Shown here piece by piece: positions 1 through 10,992 of a DNA stretch of 64,000 nt (position 1 is its first letter; each line of letters starts with the position of its first letter). The stretch lies in the NCBI RefSeq assembly GCF_001653235.2, contig NC_035790.1, positions 6,448,001 through 6,512,000 on the forward strand, read 5' to 3'. Under the pieces are notes generated by a model. That model was given only the letters and a program-made list of their open reading frames with translations. It searched no databases and was not told the origin of the DNA. Position numbers and translations under genes: made by a program. This stretch comes from Pochonia chlamydosporia 170 (taxonomy: Eukaryota > Ascomycota > Sordariomycetes > Hypocreales > Clavicipitaceae).

Positions 1-189
1 CTGCACATCCCCCTCCTCTGCGAGGACAAGGGTACTCCTTACGTCTACGTTCCCAGCAAGACCCTCTTGGGCCGCGCCTGCGGTGTGAGCCGTGCCGTCA
101 TTGCTGCTAGCATCAACTCCAACGAGGCTAGTGAGCTGGCTGGCCAGATCAAGGCCCTCCGCGACAAGGTCGAGCGTCTTGCCATCTAA
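1..189 (+). CDS. SNU13: SNU13-like box C/D snoRNP and U4 snRNP protein (3' end only)
   Basis: The frame is open from the first base to the TAA at 187-189 and gives the last 62 residues of an L7Ae/Nhp2/Snu13-family RNA-binding protein. The stretch LHIPLLCEDK, then the VPSK and GRACGVSR motifs and an Ile C-terminus, matches Snu13 (15.5K/NHP2L1) rather than Nhp2 or ribosomal eL8. Snu13 binds kink-turns in box C/D snoRNAs and in U4 snRNA, so it acts in rRNA 2'-O-methylation and splicing. The 5' part lies left of the window. The frame and family assignment are seen directly; the exact paralogue is a strong family-based call. Confidence 0.9.
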   Translation: MHIPLLCEDKGTPYVYVPSKTLLGRACGVSRAVIAASINSNEASELAGQIKALRDKVERLAI

Positions 190-2085
190 GGGATGGACTG
201 GTTGCGATAACAAGGCTAGGATCTGCGATGTCATTGCGGGAGAGAGAAGCTCATCTGGTCTTGGGCAGGGATTTGGTTTATTTTTATCTTCAGGATGGAC
301 TGGGTGCTCGATTTGCACTTGACGGTTGGGTTTGACTCTTGTCTGCGATGGATCAGATCTACAGCGTTGTTTTAAGCACGGGGGTGGTAACCAGCATCTT
401 TAGACCAGTATGGTATAGGGAACGAGTACATTCTACGTTGGCTGTCTTAGCTAGATTAGTCAAATAGATGAGGAGCGGGATTGATTAAGATTTACCTTTG
501 ATGTCGACATGTGAAGCGTTCGTGTCATGCAAGCAATGTTGAGCCGTGACTCGAGTGCAGCTGGGGAGGTAGCACAAGGTTATACAAGGTCGCATTGCAT
601 CAAAAAGCAGCGGACACACGATGTCTCATCCTTCTTCGTGTCCGTTGTCTTGGTCCCGTCCTTCCAAGCAAAAGCGCCGCCGCATGAGAGATCACCACGC
701 ACCGCCAAGGATAATGTCATTGCGTAAAAATGTGTATCAGCCCCCAAACACATCGTCACACCCTCTTGCAGTAAATACACGTGGCAGACCTCATGGCAAA
801 TGGCAGGGATGCATGGGGGGTTGCAGTGAAATTGGCTGTAATTCGGGGCTTTGTGGCGGCACAAAATGCCCTCAACGTTGCGGTTTTTGCTTTTTGAGCT
901 TTGATTCAGGGTCGTAGGCCGTCAAGTCAACGTGGCCGGGGAATCTGGAAGCTTGTCAAACGAGGCGTTTGGCTGGCGCTTGAGGGTACATTACTTGATG
1001 GGTTGTGAAACGGCTTGCGCCATGTGGACTGACATTAAACATACATGTCAAGTAACTACCTAGGTAGTCAATAATAGCTGACGAGGTGGCCAAACGGCGG
1101 TACGGTTAGTCTTGGCCAATATTGGCATGGTAACAAAGGGTCTGGTGTATTCAAACGGATCAACAGGCCAACGGTGTCTGCTGCATAAGCATGGACGTTC
1201 TTGGTGGCTCTGATGTACTTGATCAGCGAATGATTGCCTGGTGTTGGAAAAGAAGGATTTCGCGGATTCGGGCTTCAGCCGTTCTTTAACTCCGTTTGTG
1301 GATGCAGATGCAGATGCAGACGCAGACGCAGACACAAACGAAGCGGACATGGACAACTTGAATGTCCGCCGGATGGGCTAGAGTCCGCACCCAAACGAGG
1401 GACGGTAATGCAATTGATTTGAGTGACCAAGCCAACAATAGGCAGAAATATGATGATGATGATGGATAAAATGACAGGTTTGTCGATACATCGAGTCGTC
1501 GTCACTCCCGGATGTCGCGCAATCAAAGGGCTGGCTGATCCGGAGCCAGCGACGGGATAATATTGCTGCCACAAATTGCGAGGCTTTCATCTCAAGGGAG
1601 ACCTGTCAAAAAGTCAAGGGACATTCCACCCTGTGCCGTCTTTTACTTATTTAGATATTCTGGCTGAAGTAGAAGCAAGGTGTCTCAATATTCAAGCCCA
1701 AGATAGAAACATGTCCAATGGTCATAAACAGGGTCGCAGAACAAGGGGCGGGAAACTCGGACAATCCATTCACTGCCACGTCAAGTAACCATTATTACTC
1801 TCGAAATTGTGTAGTCCAACTCCGTACTGTACTACTCCATCAATGAATTAGTTAGTCCCCAGTTCCCACCCGTTCCCGTTCCCGGCCATGAAAAGCCACA
1901 CCACGAAATACCTTGTTCGTTTGCACGCCCCAAACTTTCAATAGTCTAGTTTACCTGTGAACCTTTCTTCCCCCTTCTCTTCCTGTACCCAAATAAACCC
2001 TCTACCCCCCGGTCCCCTTCTTCCCACCCCTTCCTTTTTTGTTTGGTGTTTTTCTGCTTTTTTTTTATTACCTGGAATACCTCTT
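190..2085. other. Intergenic region between SNU13 and the FMP30-like gene
   Basis: I see no supportable gene; the open frames lack family motifs or coding bias. It holds GCAGAY-type triplet-rich sequence near 1301-1335, a TGA/GAT microsatellite near 1450-1465, a 14-bp perfect palindrome at 1055-1068, and a pyrimidine-rich stretch (about 1950-2070) that is probably the leader of the next gene. Confidence 0.6.
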
Positions 2086-3488
2086 ATGCTGTTGACTTCT
2101 CGCCAGTGGACCTCTAGTCTCTGGCGTAGATTACATCCGAACTTGAGTTCTCGACACAATTCTTCACGAGTAGGAGTACTGGGTGGAACGGACGTTGGCA
2201 TCATGACCTCTACAAATAGTTCGGCCACGGGTGCTACCGTTGAGCCGGTGAGCTCTTATGCCACGACTGTTTCCAAAATCGCCGGACGGTCCAAGATTCC
2301 AGAGGAAGCGTCTTCGAATCCCCATCACATCATCAAGGGCGGGACTGTGTCTGGCTTTAAGAATCCGTATCCGTCGTGGTCGAATCCCGTCAACTTTTGG
2401 TCCATTGTCAAGAATGTAGTTTGGTAAGTCACGCTTTCTCGGGGGCAACAGATACAACACCTAAAATGACATCAAACCTCTAACATCATTGATCAACATC
2501 CAGGCCAACATTGACAGGCCAGCTCAAACGACCAGACACTTCTCCTCCCACCGTCCCCGTCCAGAAACCAGAATGGCTCCCCGACCGCACATCATCAGAC
2601 AAACTCCGCGCAACATGGCTCGGCCACGCGTGCTACTACGTCGAATTCCCATCCGGCCTACGCGTCCTCTTCGACCCCGTCTTCGAAGACCGCTGCTCGC
2701 CATTCACCTTCATGGGACCCAAGAGATACACCCCAAAGCCCTGCGACCTCAAGGACATTCCTCTGATTGACGCCGTCGTCATCAGCCACAGCCACTACGA
2801 CCACCTGTCACACACGTCCGTCGTCGAAATCCAAAAACACCACCCGGACGTACAATTCTTCGTCGGGCTCGGCCTGGAAACCTGGTTCCGCAAGTCGGGC
2901 CTCAAAAACGTCACCGAGCTCGACTGGTGGGAGGACGCAAACCTCAACGTCAAGATCAAGACGGGCGAAAAAGAAGACACCATTTCCGCCAAAGTCTCCG
3001 CCCTGCCGTGCCAGCACACGTCGGCACGATCCCTCTGGGACAAGGACACCACGCTCTGGTGCTCGTGGGCCGTCAAATCCGGCGACAAGTCCGTCTGGTT
3101 CGGCGGCGACACGGGTTACCGTGCTGTTCCTGCGTTGCCCGCTGGTACGGACGACTACGGCCCCGAGTATGAGGCCCTGCCGCGGTGCCCGCAGTTCAAG
3201 CAGATTGGCGAGCTGAGGGGGCCGTTTGACCTGGGTTTGATTCCTATCGGGGCGTATTATCCGCGCGTGGCGTTTTCTGCCATGCACGCCAATCCGTTTG
3301 ACTCGGTTGAGATTTTTCAGGATACAAAGTGTGAAAAGGCAATGGGCATTCACTGGGGTACTTGGGCGCTGACGATGGAGGAGGTCCTTGAGCCGCCAAA
3401 GTTGTTGAAGGAGGCCCTCAAGAGGAAGGGCATTGAGGAGACGGGCGTGTTTGACATTTGCGACATTGGCGAGAGTAGGGAATTTTGA
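2086..3488 (+). CDS. FMP30: N-acyl-phosphatidylethanolamine-hydrolysing phospholipase D (mitochondrial, FMP30-like)
   Basis: Two exons, 2086-2423 and 2504-3488 (80-bp intron, GTAAGT...CAG, phase 2), encode 440 aa. This is a metallo-beta-lactamase-fold NAPE-PLD: the HxHxDH zinc motif HSHYDH is at residues 208-213, followed by the conserved CQH, GGDTGY and HWGTW blocks of the family. The enzyme releases N-acylethanolamines from NAPE; yeast Fmp30 is the mitochondrial inner-membrane homologue and affects cardiolipin. From the first ATG (2086) the N-terminus is rich in Arg, Ser and Leu with no acidic residues for about 30 aa, which fits a mitochondrial presequence. A second in-frame ATG at 2203 would give 401 aa without it. 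Splicing restores an unbroken WPTLTGQLKRP junction. Confidence 0.88.
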
Positions 3489-4142
3489 AACTGCCCTCAC
3501 TGTCTTACTTTGGTTTGTGTTGGTTCATGTTGGTATAGCTGGCGTTGGGGAATTGGGATGGAGTCTTACATTGCTTTCAGTCCTTTTTTTTTTTTGTCAC
3601 TCATCGGATTGAGAGGGTGTGTAATAGATAGTAATAGTCATGTGTACAGTCTCATCTCACATGTATTTCTTTTCTCTCATGTTCATCTCGCCTACAAGAT
3701 GTGCTATACGATCTATGCGTGTCACGTCGTTGAATTAACCTATGTCGTCGTATAGATCGCAAACGCCAAACACATGACATCAGATAATCTATCCTGCCAA
3801 GATGCATACTTCCAAATCTGGTCATCAGAACCAATCAATTATTTCGCTTCGTATATCGCATTCATCGGGTCTCGTCAATTATGAGACCGGAAAGATCCGG
3901 TGCACGGTTCAATGTTTCCAGACGGATCCATCGAGATCGGACTGCACATGTCTGGTGGGATCCGCTTTCCTTTGCCACTGCCTGGTTTTATATTTATATG
4001 AGGCACAGCAACTTGGCCTCATCTTGGCCATCTCTCATCTCACACCACATCTTAATCACGACACAACACTCAGTCATCTCCAGCAGACATTTCACTCACT
4101 ATTCATTCATTCATTCATTCATTCATTCATTACACAGACACC
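3489..4142. other. Intergenic region and leader of the 67-aa gene
   Basis: No gene recognised. It contains the 3' end of the FMP30-like transcript, a T-rich run near 3586-3597, AT-rich TATA-like sequence near 3988-4000, and an ATTC tetranucleotide array just before the next start codon. Confidence 0.55.
4101..4130 (+). repeat. (ATTC)n microsatellite in a 5' leader
   Basis: About 7.5 perfect copies of ATTC lie 13 bp upstream of the ATG at 4143. The array would be in the 5' UTR of the small gene, so length variation could change leader length without affecting the frame. Confidence 0.9.
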
Positions 4143-4346
4143 ATGGGCCTACCAGTCTACGAGAACACCCCCACATCCACCACCACCACCAACGAGATTG
4201 ACTTCCAAATCGAAAAGCCCTCTGGCGCCGGTGTAAACACTGGTGCTGGCTCAACAAGGCCCAAGACACAGGAGGAACAGGAAGCCGACAGACTATACGA
4301 AGAGGCCATGGAGGATGAATATGCCAAAAGGGAGGGCGGCGCATAA
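4143..4346 (+). CDS. 67-aa hypothetical protein, acidic and hydrophilic
   Basis: A single-exon frame with a strong start context (CACCATGG). The protein has a Thr-rich stretch at residues 9-18, a Gly/Ser/Ala section, and a charged C-terminal third rich in Glu, Lys and Arg (TQEEQEADRLYEEAMEDEYAKREGG) that would form an acidic helix. No signal peptide or membrane segment is visible and I do not recognise the family. Support for a real gene is the start context, codon use like its neighbours, a TATA-like element about 150 bp upstream and an AATAAA signal 36 bp after the stop. It converges on the GH47 gene with 136 bp between stops. Confidence 0.6.
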   Translation: MGLPVYENTPTSTTTTNEIDFQIEKPSGAGVNTGAGSTRPKTQEEQEADRLYEEAMEDEYAKREGGA

Positions 4347-4381
4347 TATAGTCTAGCTGGATTTCTAACAACTGCAACACC

Positions 4382-4387
4382 AATAAA
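4382..4387 (+). terminator. Polyadenylation signal AATAAA of the 67-aa gene
   Basis: An exact AATAAA hexamer 36 bp downstream of the TAA at 4344-4346, before the convergent GH47 gene begins. Confidence 0.45.
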
Positions 4388-4482
4388 GGCGGGATTGCAT
4401 CACACATGGACAGAATTCCACTCACAGTATAACATAATTCAATTCTCGAATAAATGTACCTGATATACATATGTACCCATAT

Positions 4483-6279
4483 TCAACCCCTCACAGCAAC
4501 AGGATGAGCTTCAGTGTTATATACAAACTGATTCTTACCACCCTGCAACTGCACATGTACAGGCCCATCAGCGGCAAAGATCAAGTACAAATACTTGAGC
4601 GTCTCAGCCATCCAGAAGCTCTGCATAGAATCTGAAAATCCACCACCGTTCGCCTTGGACACGTCTGACAACTCGGCATACGCATCATTCACACGGCACA
4701 GCTTGCGGATTGCCTGGAATGCAGTCCACGCCATGTCCTGGTACTTTTTGTCGCCGGTAAGTCGGTACGAGTAGTAAAGGGATTCCACAGTTTCCGGACG
4801 CAGAATATAATACGTCGCAGTGTTATAGAAGCCTGCCTTTTTGTAAAACTCGGTCTGGTTCGCCGGCGGAGGCCGGTTGCTAGGGTCATTAGCTGGGAGG
4901 GCTGCGTCTACCCAGCGGAAGCCTTCGGGTCCAATGCCGCTTGCTTCTTGGACGTACGTCTCGTAGTAAGATTCGGTGACTTGGAGGCCGAGTGTCTTGT
5001 ACTTTTCTTCGCCAAGAATTGCGCCGCCGAGAATAAAATTGCCGCCAGCAAAACTAGCCACTGTGTTTAAACTCGTGTTAATGAATTGCCGTTGGAGGGG
5101 CAGAGGCAGTGCACTCAACCACTGCGCGAGGAGCGAGAAAGGCTTCGGCAGCACTACTTACAGTGTCCAGAGTTGGGGTTGGTCTTTTGCCCGTTATAGG
5201 AAGACAGGAAAGTCAGGTCCTTTCGTGTCGTAGGGTGTGACAGGAGATGCTTCATAGTCGAGTCCACTGCAGCTACCCAGCGGTCCTTGTACAGACCAAA
5301 CGCCTTGGGGTCGTACACGTACATCTTGATCAGGTACTCGTAGTAGCTGTCGTCATAAGCAGACCAGCCACCACTGCTGTCCATGAAAGTGCCGTTCTCT
5401 GTGCTGACCCAAGTGCCGATCAACCCCGGCCAGGCTTCCGGGCTTCCTGTCGGCTTCAGTAGATAGTTTTGGGCCTTTTGCGCCAGCTGGGCATAAGTCT
5501 TGTTGCCGCTCAAGTCACTAAGACGAGTCCATTCCAGAACCAAAGTCCCAATCTCAGCAATGTTGTTTCTGCTAGCACCGCTGTGCTTCTTGGTAGGGTT
5601 CAAGTAGATGGTTGGGTCGGGAATACCGCTCGGGGTGTTAAATGCCACGCTGAGGCTGTCACCGAGTTTTCGGGCTTGGGTCAAGAGGGCATCGACCTTC
5701 TTAGGATCAGCTCCAAGGTGCTTATAAGGTCCCTTGAGCAAGTCGTACCCTTTGCGGAACGAATTGTCAGCCGCCTGGAAGTCCCATATCCACCCCCATT
5801 TCGGGGTCTATACTCACCAGAAAGCAGGCCACCCAGGTACCGAATGTTGGTCTCGAATACAGAAATGCCGTAATTAGCCTCCGCAGTCGTGGTAAAGTCA
5901 ATATTGGTAATATGGTCCAGCATCGGCTGTACAATTTTCAGGCTATTCATGACAATAGCTGTGTCAAGGGCATCAACAACTGTTACTCCCCATGCAGCTC
6001 TACAGAAGTAAAAGGTTAGAACGTAGATGGCACAATCGACAGCAACCTGAAAGCCAAAAACACATACCGGTCATCTTCGTAACCATTTGTCACGGGATGG
6101 AGTGTATCATGAGGGAAAGCATGCTTGTAGTAGCCATTCCATGAAATTTCAAACGCTTCCTTGATAGCGCCAGCTCTCTTGTGGTCGGCCGCTGGTGTTT
6201 TTACAGTACGTTTTGCCGGTACGGCCAAAGCTACGCCAGCCAGCCCCAGGAGCAGAATTAACTTATTAGACAGCGGCAT
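4483..6279 (-). CDS. Secreted class I alpha-1,2-mannosidase (GH47)
   Basis: Four exons (6279-6068, 5999-5818, 5749-5162, 5060-4483; introns 68, 68 and 101 bp) give 519 aa, the usual fungal GH47 length. A signal peptide opens the protein ([22 protein letters not shown]). GH47 blocks follow: [75 protein letters not shown], and the terminal NTEAHP whose Thr ligates calcium. It trims alpha-1,2-mannose from N-glycans, in the secretory pathway or outside the cell. The third junction reads SGHLASFAGGN where the family normally has LTCF, and the partner cysteine downstream is also absent (see findings). All splice phases agree. A TATA box lies about 105 bp upstream. Confidence 0.92.
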
Positions 6280-7959
6280 ACTGGAATTGGTTGGGCACAC
6301 AGAAACCCAATTGAAGCAGCAGAGCTTGGTCAACGCCGAAACTACGCGAAAATAGGGACGAGACACAGCAGGAGCCCGGAACTTTTATAACATTTTCAGC
6401 AATCACCGGTCCCCCGGGGTGGACCAGAACCCTGTGTACTTTTAATATTCCAGATCCAAGACATGGCGTCACGACCGGGGCCAAGTGATTGTGCAAAGGC
6501 CCCTCATGACTCCGAAAATTCGCATTATCGTGCCAATCCAGGGCGAGCACAGGGGCGGAGAAGAATGATCCTCGAATGAAGGAACAAAATGCCAAATACA
6601 TGACCGTGTATGCAGCAGCAACGGGCTCTCTTCTAGGCAGGTGACAGTCAGGACTAGCGGCCATGGCACGAGTGTATCATGCCATGAAGCCTTGGTCCGA
6701 GCTAGCTTACTACCCAAAGCTGGATAATCCGACAGACCAAGACATGACCCCGCCATATTCTTATGATTGATACTACCCTAATCCTAGGCGATGAATTGCG
6801 GACCGGTAAAATATTGCAGTTGTTGCATGCTGGAGTTGCTGACTCTCTGCTGCCTATTCATCCTGTGCGGGGGAGGGGAAACAAGATGATCAGGAATCCC
6901 TCCATCATCTGATAGCATCATTCAAAGTCCGGCCGCAGACCGTCCAAGGGGTGGTGTCTAAGGCTGCCCAATGGAAGACGAGGAGCCAGGGGGCTAAATG
7001 TAACCCTGTGGTCAAGCTGTCGAAGATCAAAATCACACCCCTGGCTTCGATAACAGAGGCGCCACATGCCGTGGCAAACTGTTGAGCTTCTTCGCGTTTT
7101 GCCATGTTGAGAGAAATACTCCCGGCTTCTATTTGCGTCTATAGGTAGGTTAACGATGCCGTGTGTGGAACGGAAACAATATGCACGAACCCGAAACAGG
7201 TCTAAAAAAGCGCTTCGAAGGTCGGAATGTCCTCGTGCAAAAAACGTGTGTGCAGGCAATTCCAAACTACTTTGTACAGGTTTGCCATACAAAAAGTTTC
7301 GGAGTTACTGAGAGCTCACAGCATGTAGTATCATTGATATTGGTTGGGTGCGTTACCTTGCAATGTCACGTCCTGCAGGCGGCTTTGGAACCCAGCTTTT
7401 GGCAGCTTCCTCGGGGGATGGGCAGCCGATCTCCACATCTACAAGCCCGTCCGCTTGGTGCCAGTGAAATGGATAAGGACGCACGGATGTGTCATTGCTA
7501 GTGTCGTCTACCGACCAACCAAGGGCTCTATTACTCAATGTCTGATTACTGCTCGATCGCTTCGTAGTCAGTGACGAGTCCAGGTGAAATGAGAGTAAGC
7601 CAACAGGTCAACATGAGCAAAAGCCACACCAGATGTCTTGGGTACAGTGGGTAGACAGGAGGTAATCCCGAAATAATTTGCATGGGCTGACCACACAAAA
7701 AAGTTTCGGAAGTACCTGACCTGTACCCACTGTAGTTGGGCCCCAGCTCCATCCAGTTCCAAGCATTCAGGGGATCGTCAGTGCTCAGCTCTGGTCTGGG
7801 CACCAAGAATTGAAACCGCTCGAAACGAGGTTCATCCTTTGAACCTTGCACACCGCACGTTGTAAGATACCTTCTCTCAAGTTGTCTGTTGGCAATCTAC
7901 TCTTTTCAAAATACTAGTGTCGCCTGCTTGTTGACATAAACCGCCTGGCAGTATTCGCA
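6280..7959. other. Divergent intergenic region between GH47 and PEX11-like genes
   Basis: 1.7 kb between divergent genes. Open frames here look random and show no family motif. Apart from the GH47 TATA box I see only a short inverted pair (TACAGTGGGTA at about 7644, its complement at about 7725). Confidence 0.5.
6382..6389 (-). promoter_or_regulatory. TATA box of the GH47 gene
   Basis: TATAAAAG on the minus strand, 103-110 nt upstream of the GH47 ATG at 6279. The spacing allows a leader of roughly 70-80 nt. Confidence 0.5.
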
Positions 7960-8995
7960 ATGGCCGGATACTTTGAACAATTCGTTGCCTTTGGCACCGA
8001 CATCGGTACGAAGATCCCATTCCCCTCATCACCATTATTCTCATTCCCCAGCAATGGAACTCGTGTGAATGGGAAGCACAAGGCGCATCTTGTATGAAAT
8101 ACGTCTCGAAAGGGCACTCTGCCAAGTTTCTCATTCGATTCCTCCTACGCTTCACACTACTGTCTCGTTTAACCCAACGCCAGTTAGTCCATCTCGGAAA
8201 CTAACATGTCCAACAGTCGGTCTCGAGCGCCTCATGCGCTTCGTCCAATCCATATTTTCCATCCTCACATTCTATCCAGCTCTGATTCCCATGCTCCTGT
8301 CTAATCAACCGCCTACCATCCACAAATCCAGTGAGCTGGCCATGCTCGAACTCTCAGGCCACCTCAACATGACACGCCGTGCCATCCGGCTCTTCTGGTG
8401 CCTCGGAAGCTTTCAATCCGGCTGGAACGCCTACTTGGCTCCCGAGAAGGGCATCGAGACATGGCTCTCCATCCTGGCAGATACTCTCTTCGGCCTCTTC
8501 GGCTTCACGGAGTCAATCACCCTTCCCGATCTTCTGCATGTGAAGCACCTATCCATCTTTGGGTTCGACGAAGCCGTGAGAATTGATGGCCAGTCCCAAG
8601 GTCTGTGGCTCGCAGCGCTGGTTTGCTCGGCATTGGGTTCAGGTATCAGTATCTTCCGTGCTTATGCCCATCGCGCTGTTCCCGAGACGGGAAGTGGCTT
8701 TGGCGCTGGCGAGGATGAGAAGTCTGTCAAGGGCGGCGAGAAGAAGGCCATGGCTGCCGCTGAGAAGCGGAAACAGGAGAGGGAGGCAGCAGCCAAAGAG
8801 GCGAGCCGTAAGATGTCAGGGCTTACGAGAAAGTTTCTTGCTGAGGTGTTGGATATTGTTATTCCTGCTTGGAGTTCGGGACTGGCGGATATCGATCTGG
8901 GCACCGTGTCGATTGCCATGTTCTTCAGTACGGTTTTGACGGGCTATGCGGTTTGGGAGAGATGTGGTCAGGAAATTAATAGTCGACGTGCTTGA
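7960..8995 (+). CDS. Peroxisomal biogenesis factor 11 family protein (PEX11C-like)
   Basis: Exons 7960-8005 and 8217-8995 (211-bp intron with branch site CTAAC at 8201 and CAACAG acceptor) encode 274 aa. The short first exon MAGYFEQFVAFGTDI joins in phase to VGLERLMRFVQSIF. PEX11 proteins bind and tubulate the peroxisomal membrane before division. Visible features are an N-terminal amphipathic helix-rich half with the RLFWCLGSFQSGW segment, hydrophobic stretches near the middle and C-terminus, and a charged Lys/Glu/Ala coiled region at about residues 190-225. It differs from the canonical fungal Pex11 N-terminus and fits the second Pex11-type paralogue better; that sub-assignment is inference. 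It converges on the CUE/Smr gene, 207 bp between stops. Confidence 0.75.
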
Positions 8996-9110
8996 GGGAG
9001 CCAAACGTTGAAAATTTTGATGTTGGACATGGGATAGACAATTCATTTCCTGGTATATATCTGCCTCTTCTTCTCTCGTTATACAAAAAAAGCATTTACA
9101 TCTGCTATTC

Positions 9111-9116
9111 AATAAA
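9111..9116 (+). terminator. Polyadenylation signal AATAAA of the PEX11-like gene
   Basis: An exact AATAAA hexamer 116 bp after the PEX11-like stop codon and before the end of the convergent CUE/Smr gene. Confidence 0.35.
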
Positions 9117-9202
9117 TGCCTTACACCAAATACATGGGAATTCCTTTCGTTACTCGTCCACTTCATGCCGTCATGTATGCCAATGCCTTGATCCAAGAAA
9201 TA

Positions 9203-10992
9203 TCATCGTCGTCCTGTAACCACAAACCTCCCCGTCTCAACCCTCACCTTCCATCCATCTTGCAGCAACGCAGCCGCAACAGCCTGCCTCATCTGTGACA
9301 CTCCTCCAGCACTATGACGGCCGAGACCGGTAATCACCGTAAAACCGCCATCTTCTCTCAGCTTCTTTGCTCTCATCTCGCCTAATCCGCCCCACCATTC
9401 TTGAACCCTTTGACGAGCGATTCGCACCCCGTCCTGTACCACAACACCGTGTAAGTCAACTGATGCATGGGTACTTCGGCTGTCGACGAGAATATCTGCC
9501 GCCGTGGAGGTGGCAGCCTGGGCATATCGAGATTGTTCTCTCGCCCTGTCGGAGTAGTAGCTTGCTGCTTGTCTGTAAAGCGGACTAGAGGCACCTCGGC
9601 GATGCATCTGAGCTGCGGAGGCTGCGGCATCGCGTCTCGCTTGGTGGAAAGTGTTGGCACGGTTCAACGTTTCCTCCAGATTCATCTCACTTGCCGGGAG
9701 TGGTTTTGCTGCCAGCTTCGGTGGGGATTTGGTACCTGCTCGAGAAGGAGCTAGGACGCCTCCGCCTTCAATATCTTCTTGCGGGAGTGGTGTTAGGCGG
9801 TAAGAGAGATCCATCTTTGTGCCTTTGGGTTGTTTCGAGAAGTGCTTGTTGAGAAGTGCTGCAATGTCATCGGCAAACTGGGGGATGGACCCAGCAATAT
9901 GGACAATGGTTGGCATAAACCTTTCGGGAACTTGCCGATACTTTTTGACCAACCTCTCGGCTGCTTCTTTGCCGCTTTCATCTTGAGTCTCGATGCCGTG
10001 GGATATGTACTGGTTGAGCAGCTCGATGACGGTGGCTCCCTTGGATGCTTGAGTTTTGTAGTATATGGGGGAGACTTCGTCAGAACGAATGCCGAACCTC
10101 TCTGCAATGTATTCGATTTCATCTTGGGCTATTGCGGGTTAGGATGGTTATTTCAATGCAACTGTGGTCAGTAGAGTACATACCTTGTGCTTCATTGGCA
10201 ACGCCAGGAGAGGATGTGCCATCACTGGATTGATCTGGATCTGATACGAGCAGCTTCTTCCCTTTCTTCTTTCGCTTGCCATTTCCCTTGTTCTTCTCTG
10301 GCTCGAAGAACCCATCCAGCCCTTTCAACTGTTGGCCAGTAGACTGCAAATATTGAACATTCAAAAGATCATCTAGCGCAGTCTGAAAATCTCCATTCGC
10401 CTTCTTGAGAGCATACCGGATATCGTACTCCTTCAGCTCGGCAAACATACTTTGCAGCGTGAGCAACTTATCCTCCTCGCTGTCTTTGTTGAAGGTTGTC
10501 AGCCGGGGCACGAGACTCGGCGAGTCCGGCACGCAAGATGAATTATCTGTACTTGATTTGTCGGTAACATGAGCCTGTGAAGTCTGTCGACTCGCGCTAG
10601 TTGTAGAGGTTGTCGTTTGTTCATGTTGGGCGGCGTGCTCTCCTTCAGGCGCCTGTGGGATACCGCTTGCGTTAAAGCCCGATGCTTCCTCTGAAGGAAC
10701 ATTTTGCGCCAAATCATGAAGAGTGGCTTGTGCCTGCTTGTAAGCAGATGCGTCGCCAAGGTTGTAGTCGCTAGCTATAGCGACAATGAGAGCTTCATCT
10801 AGGAGAGTGTGGAACGAGTCCTGTTGACTGGTCAGTTTGGTAAACGAGACGAATGCCACAACTGGTCAGGGTGTAAGACCGAGGTGAAGATGTGTGGCGA
10901 AATGTATGTGTCCCGAATATAGTCTCAGTTTTGCGACGAGTGCTACTTACCACCAGTTTCTGCAAGGGATCAGGCTCGCTTTCGCCGGCCAT
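9203..10992 (-). CDS. CUE2: CUE- and Smr-domain endonuclease, Cue2-like (no-go mRNA decay)
   Basis: Three exons (10992-10951, 10820-10184, 10128-9203; introns 130 and 55 bp) encode 534 aa. The 14-codon first exon MAGESEPDPLQKLV joins in phase to DSFHTLLDEA. A CUE-type ubiquitin-binding helix bundle (EEDKLLTLQSMFAELKEYD to about residue 173) is followed by a basic KRKKKGKK stretch, a second helical segment, a DUF1771-type Arg/Ala/Tyr-rich helix (NTFHQARRDAAASAAQ...SYYSDRAREQSRYAQ) and a C-terminal Smr domain with DLHG at 451-454 and GLGRHS at 494-499. Yeast Cue2 has this architecture and cleaves mRNA at collided ribosomes, using the DxH of its Smr domain. Function is transferred from the family. 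Confidence 0.85.

Noticed and set aside
5681..5817. Continuation of the GH47 second exon past LLSG
   Set aside because: Reading through gives a non-conserved Arg/Gly-rich tail; splicing 5817-5750 restores the conserved [11 protein letters not shown].
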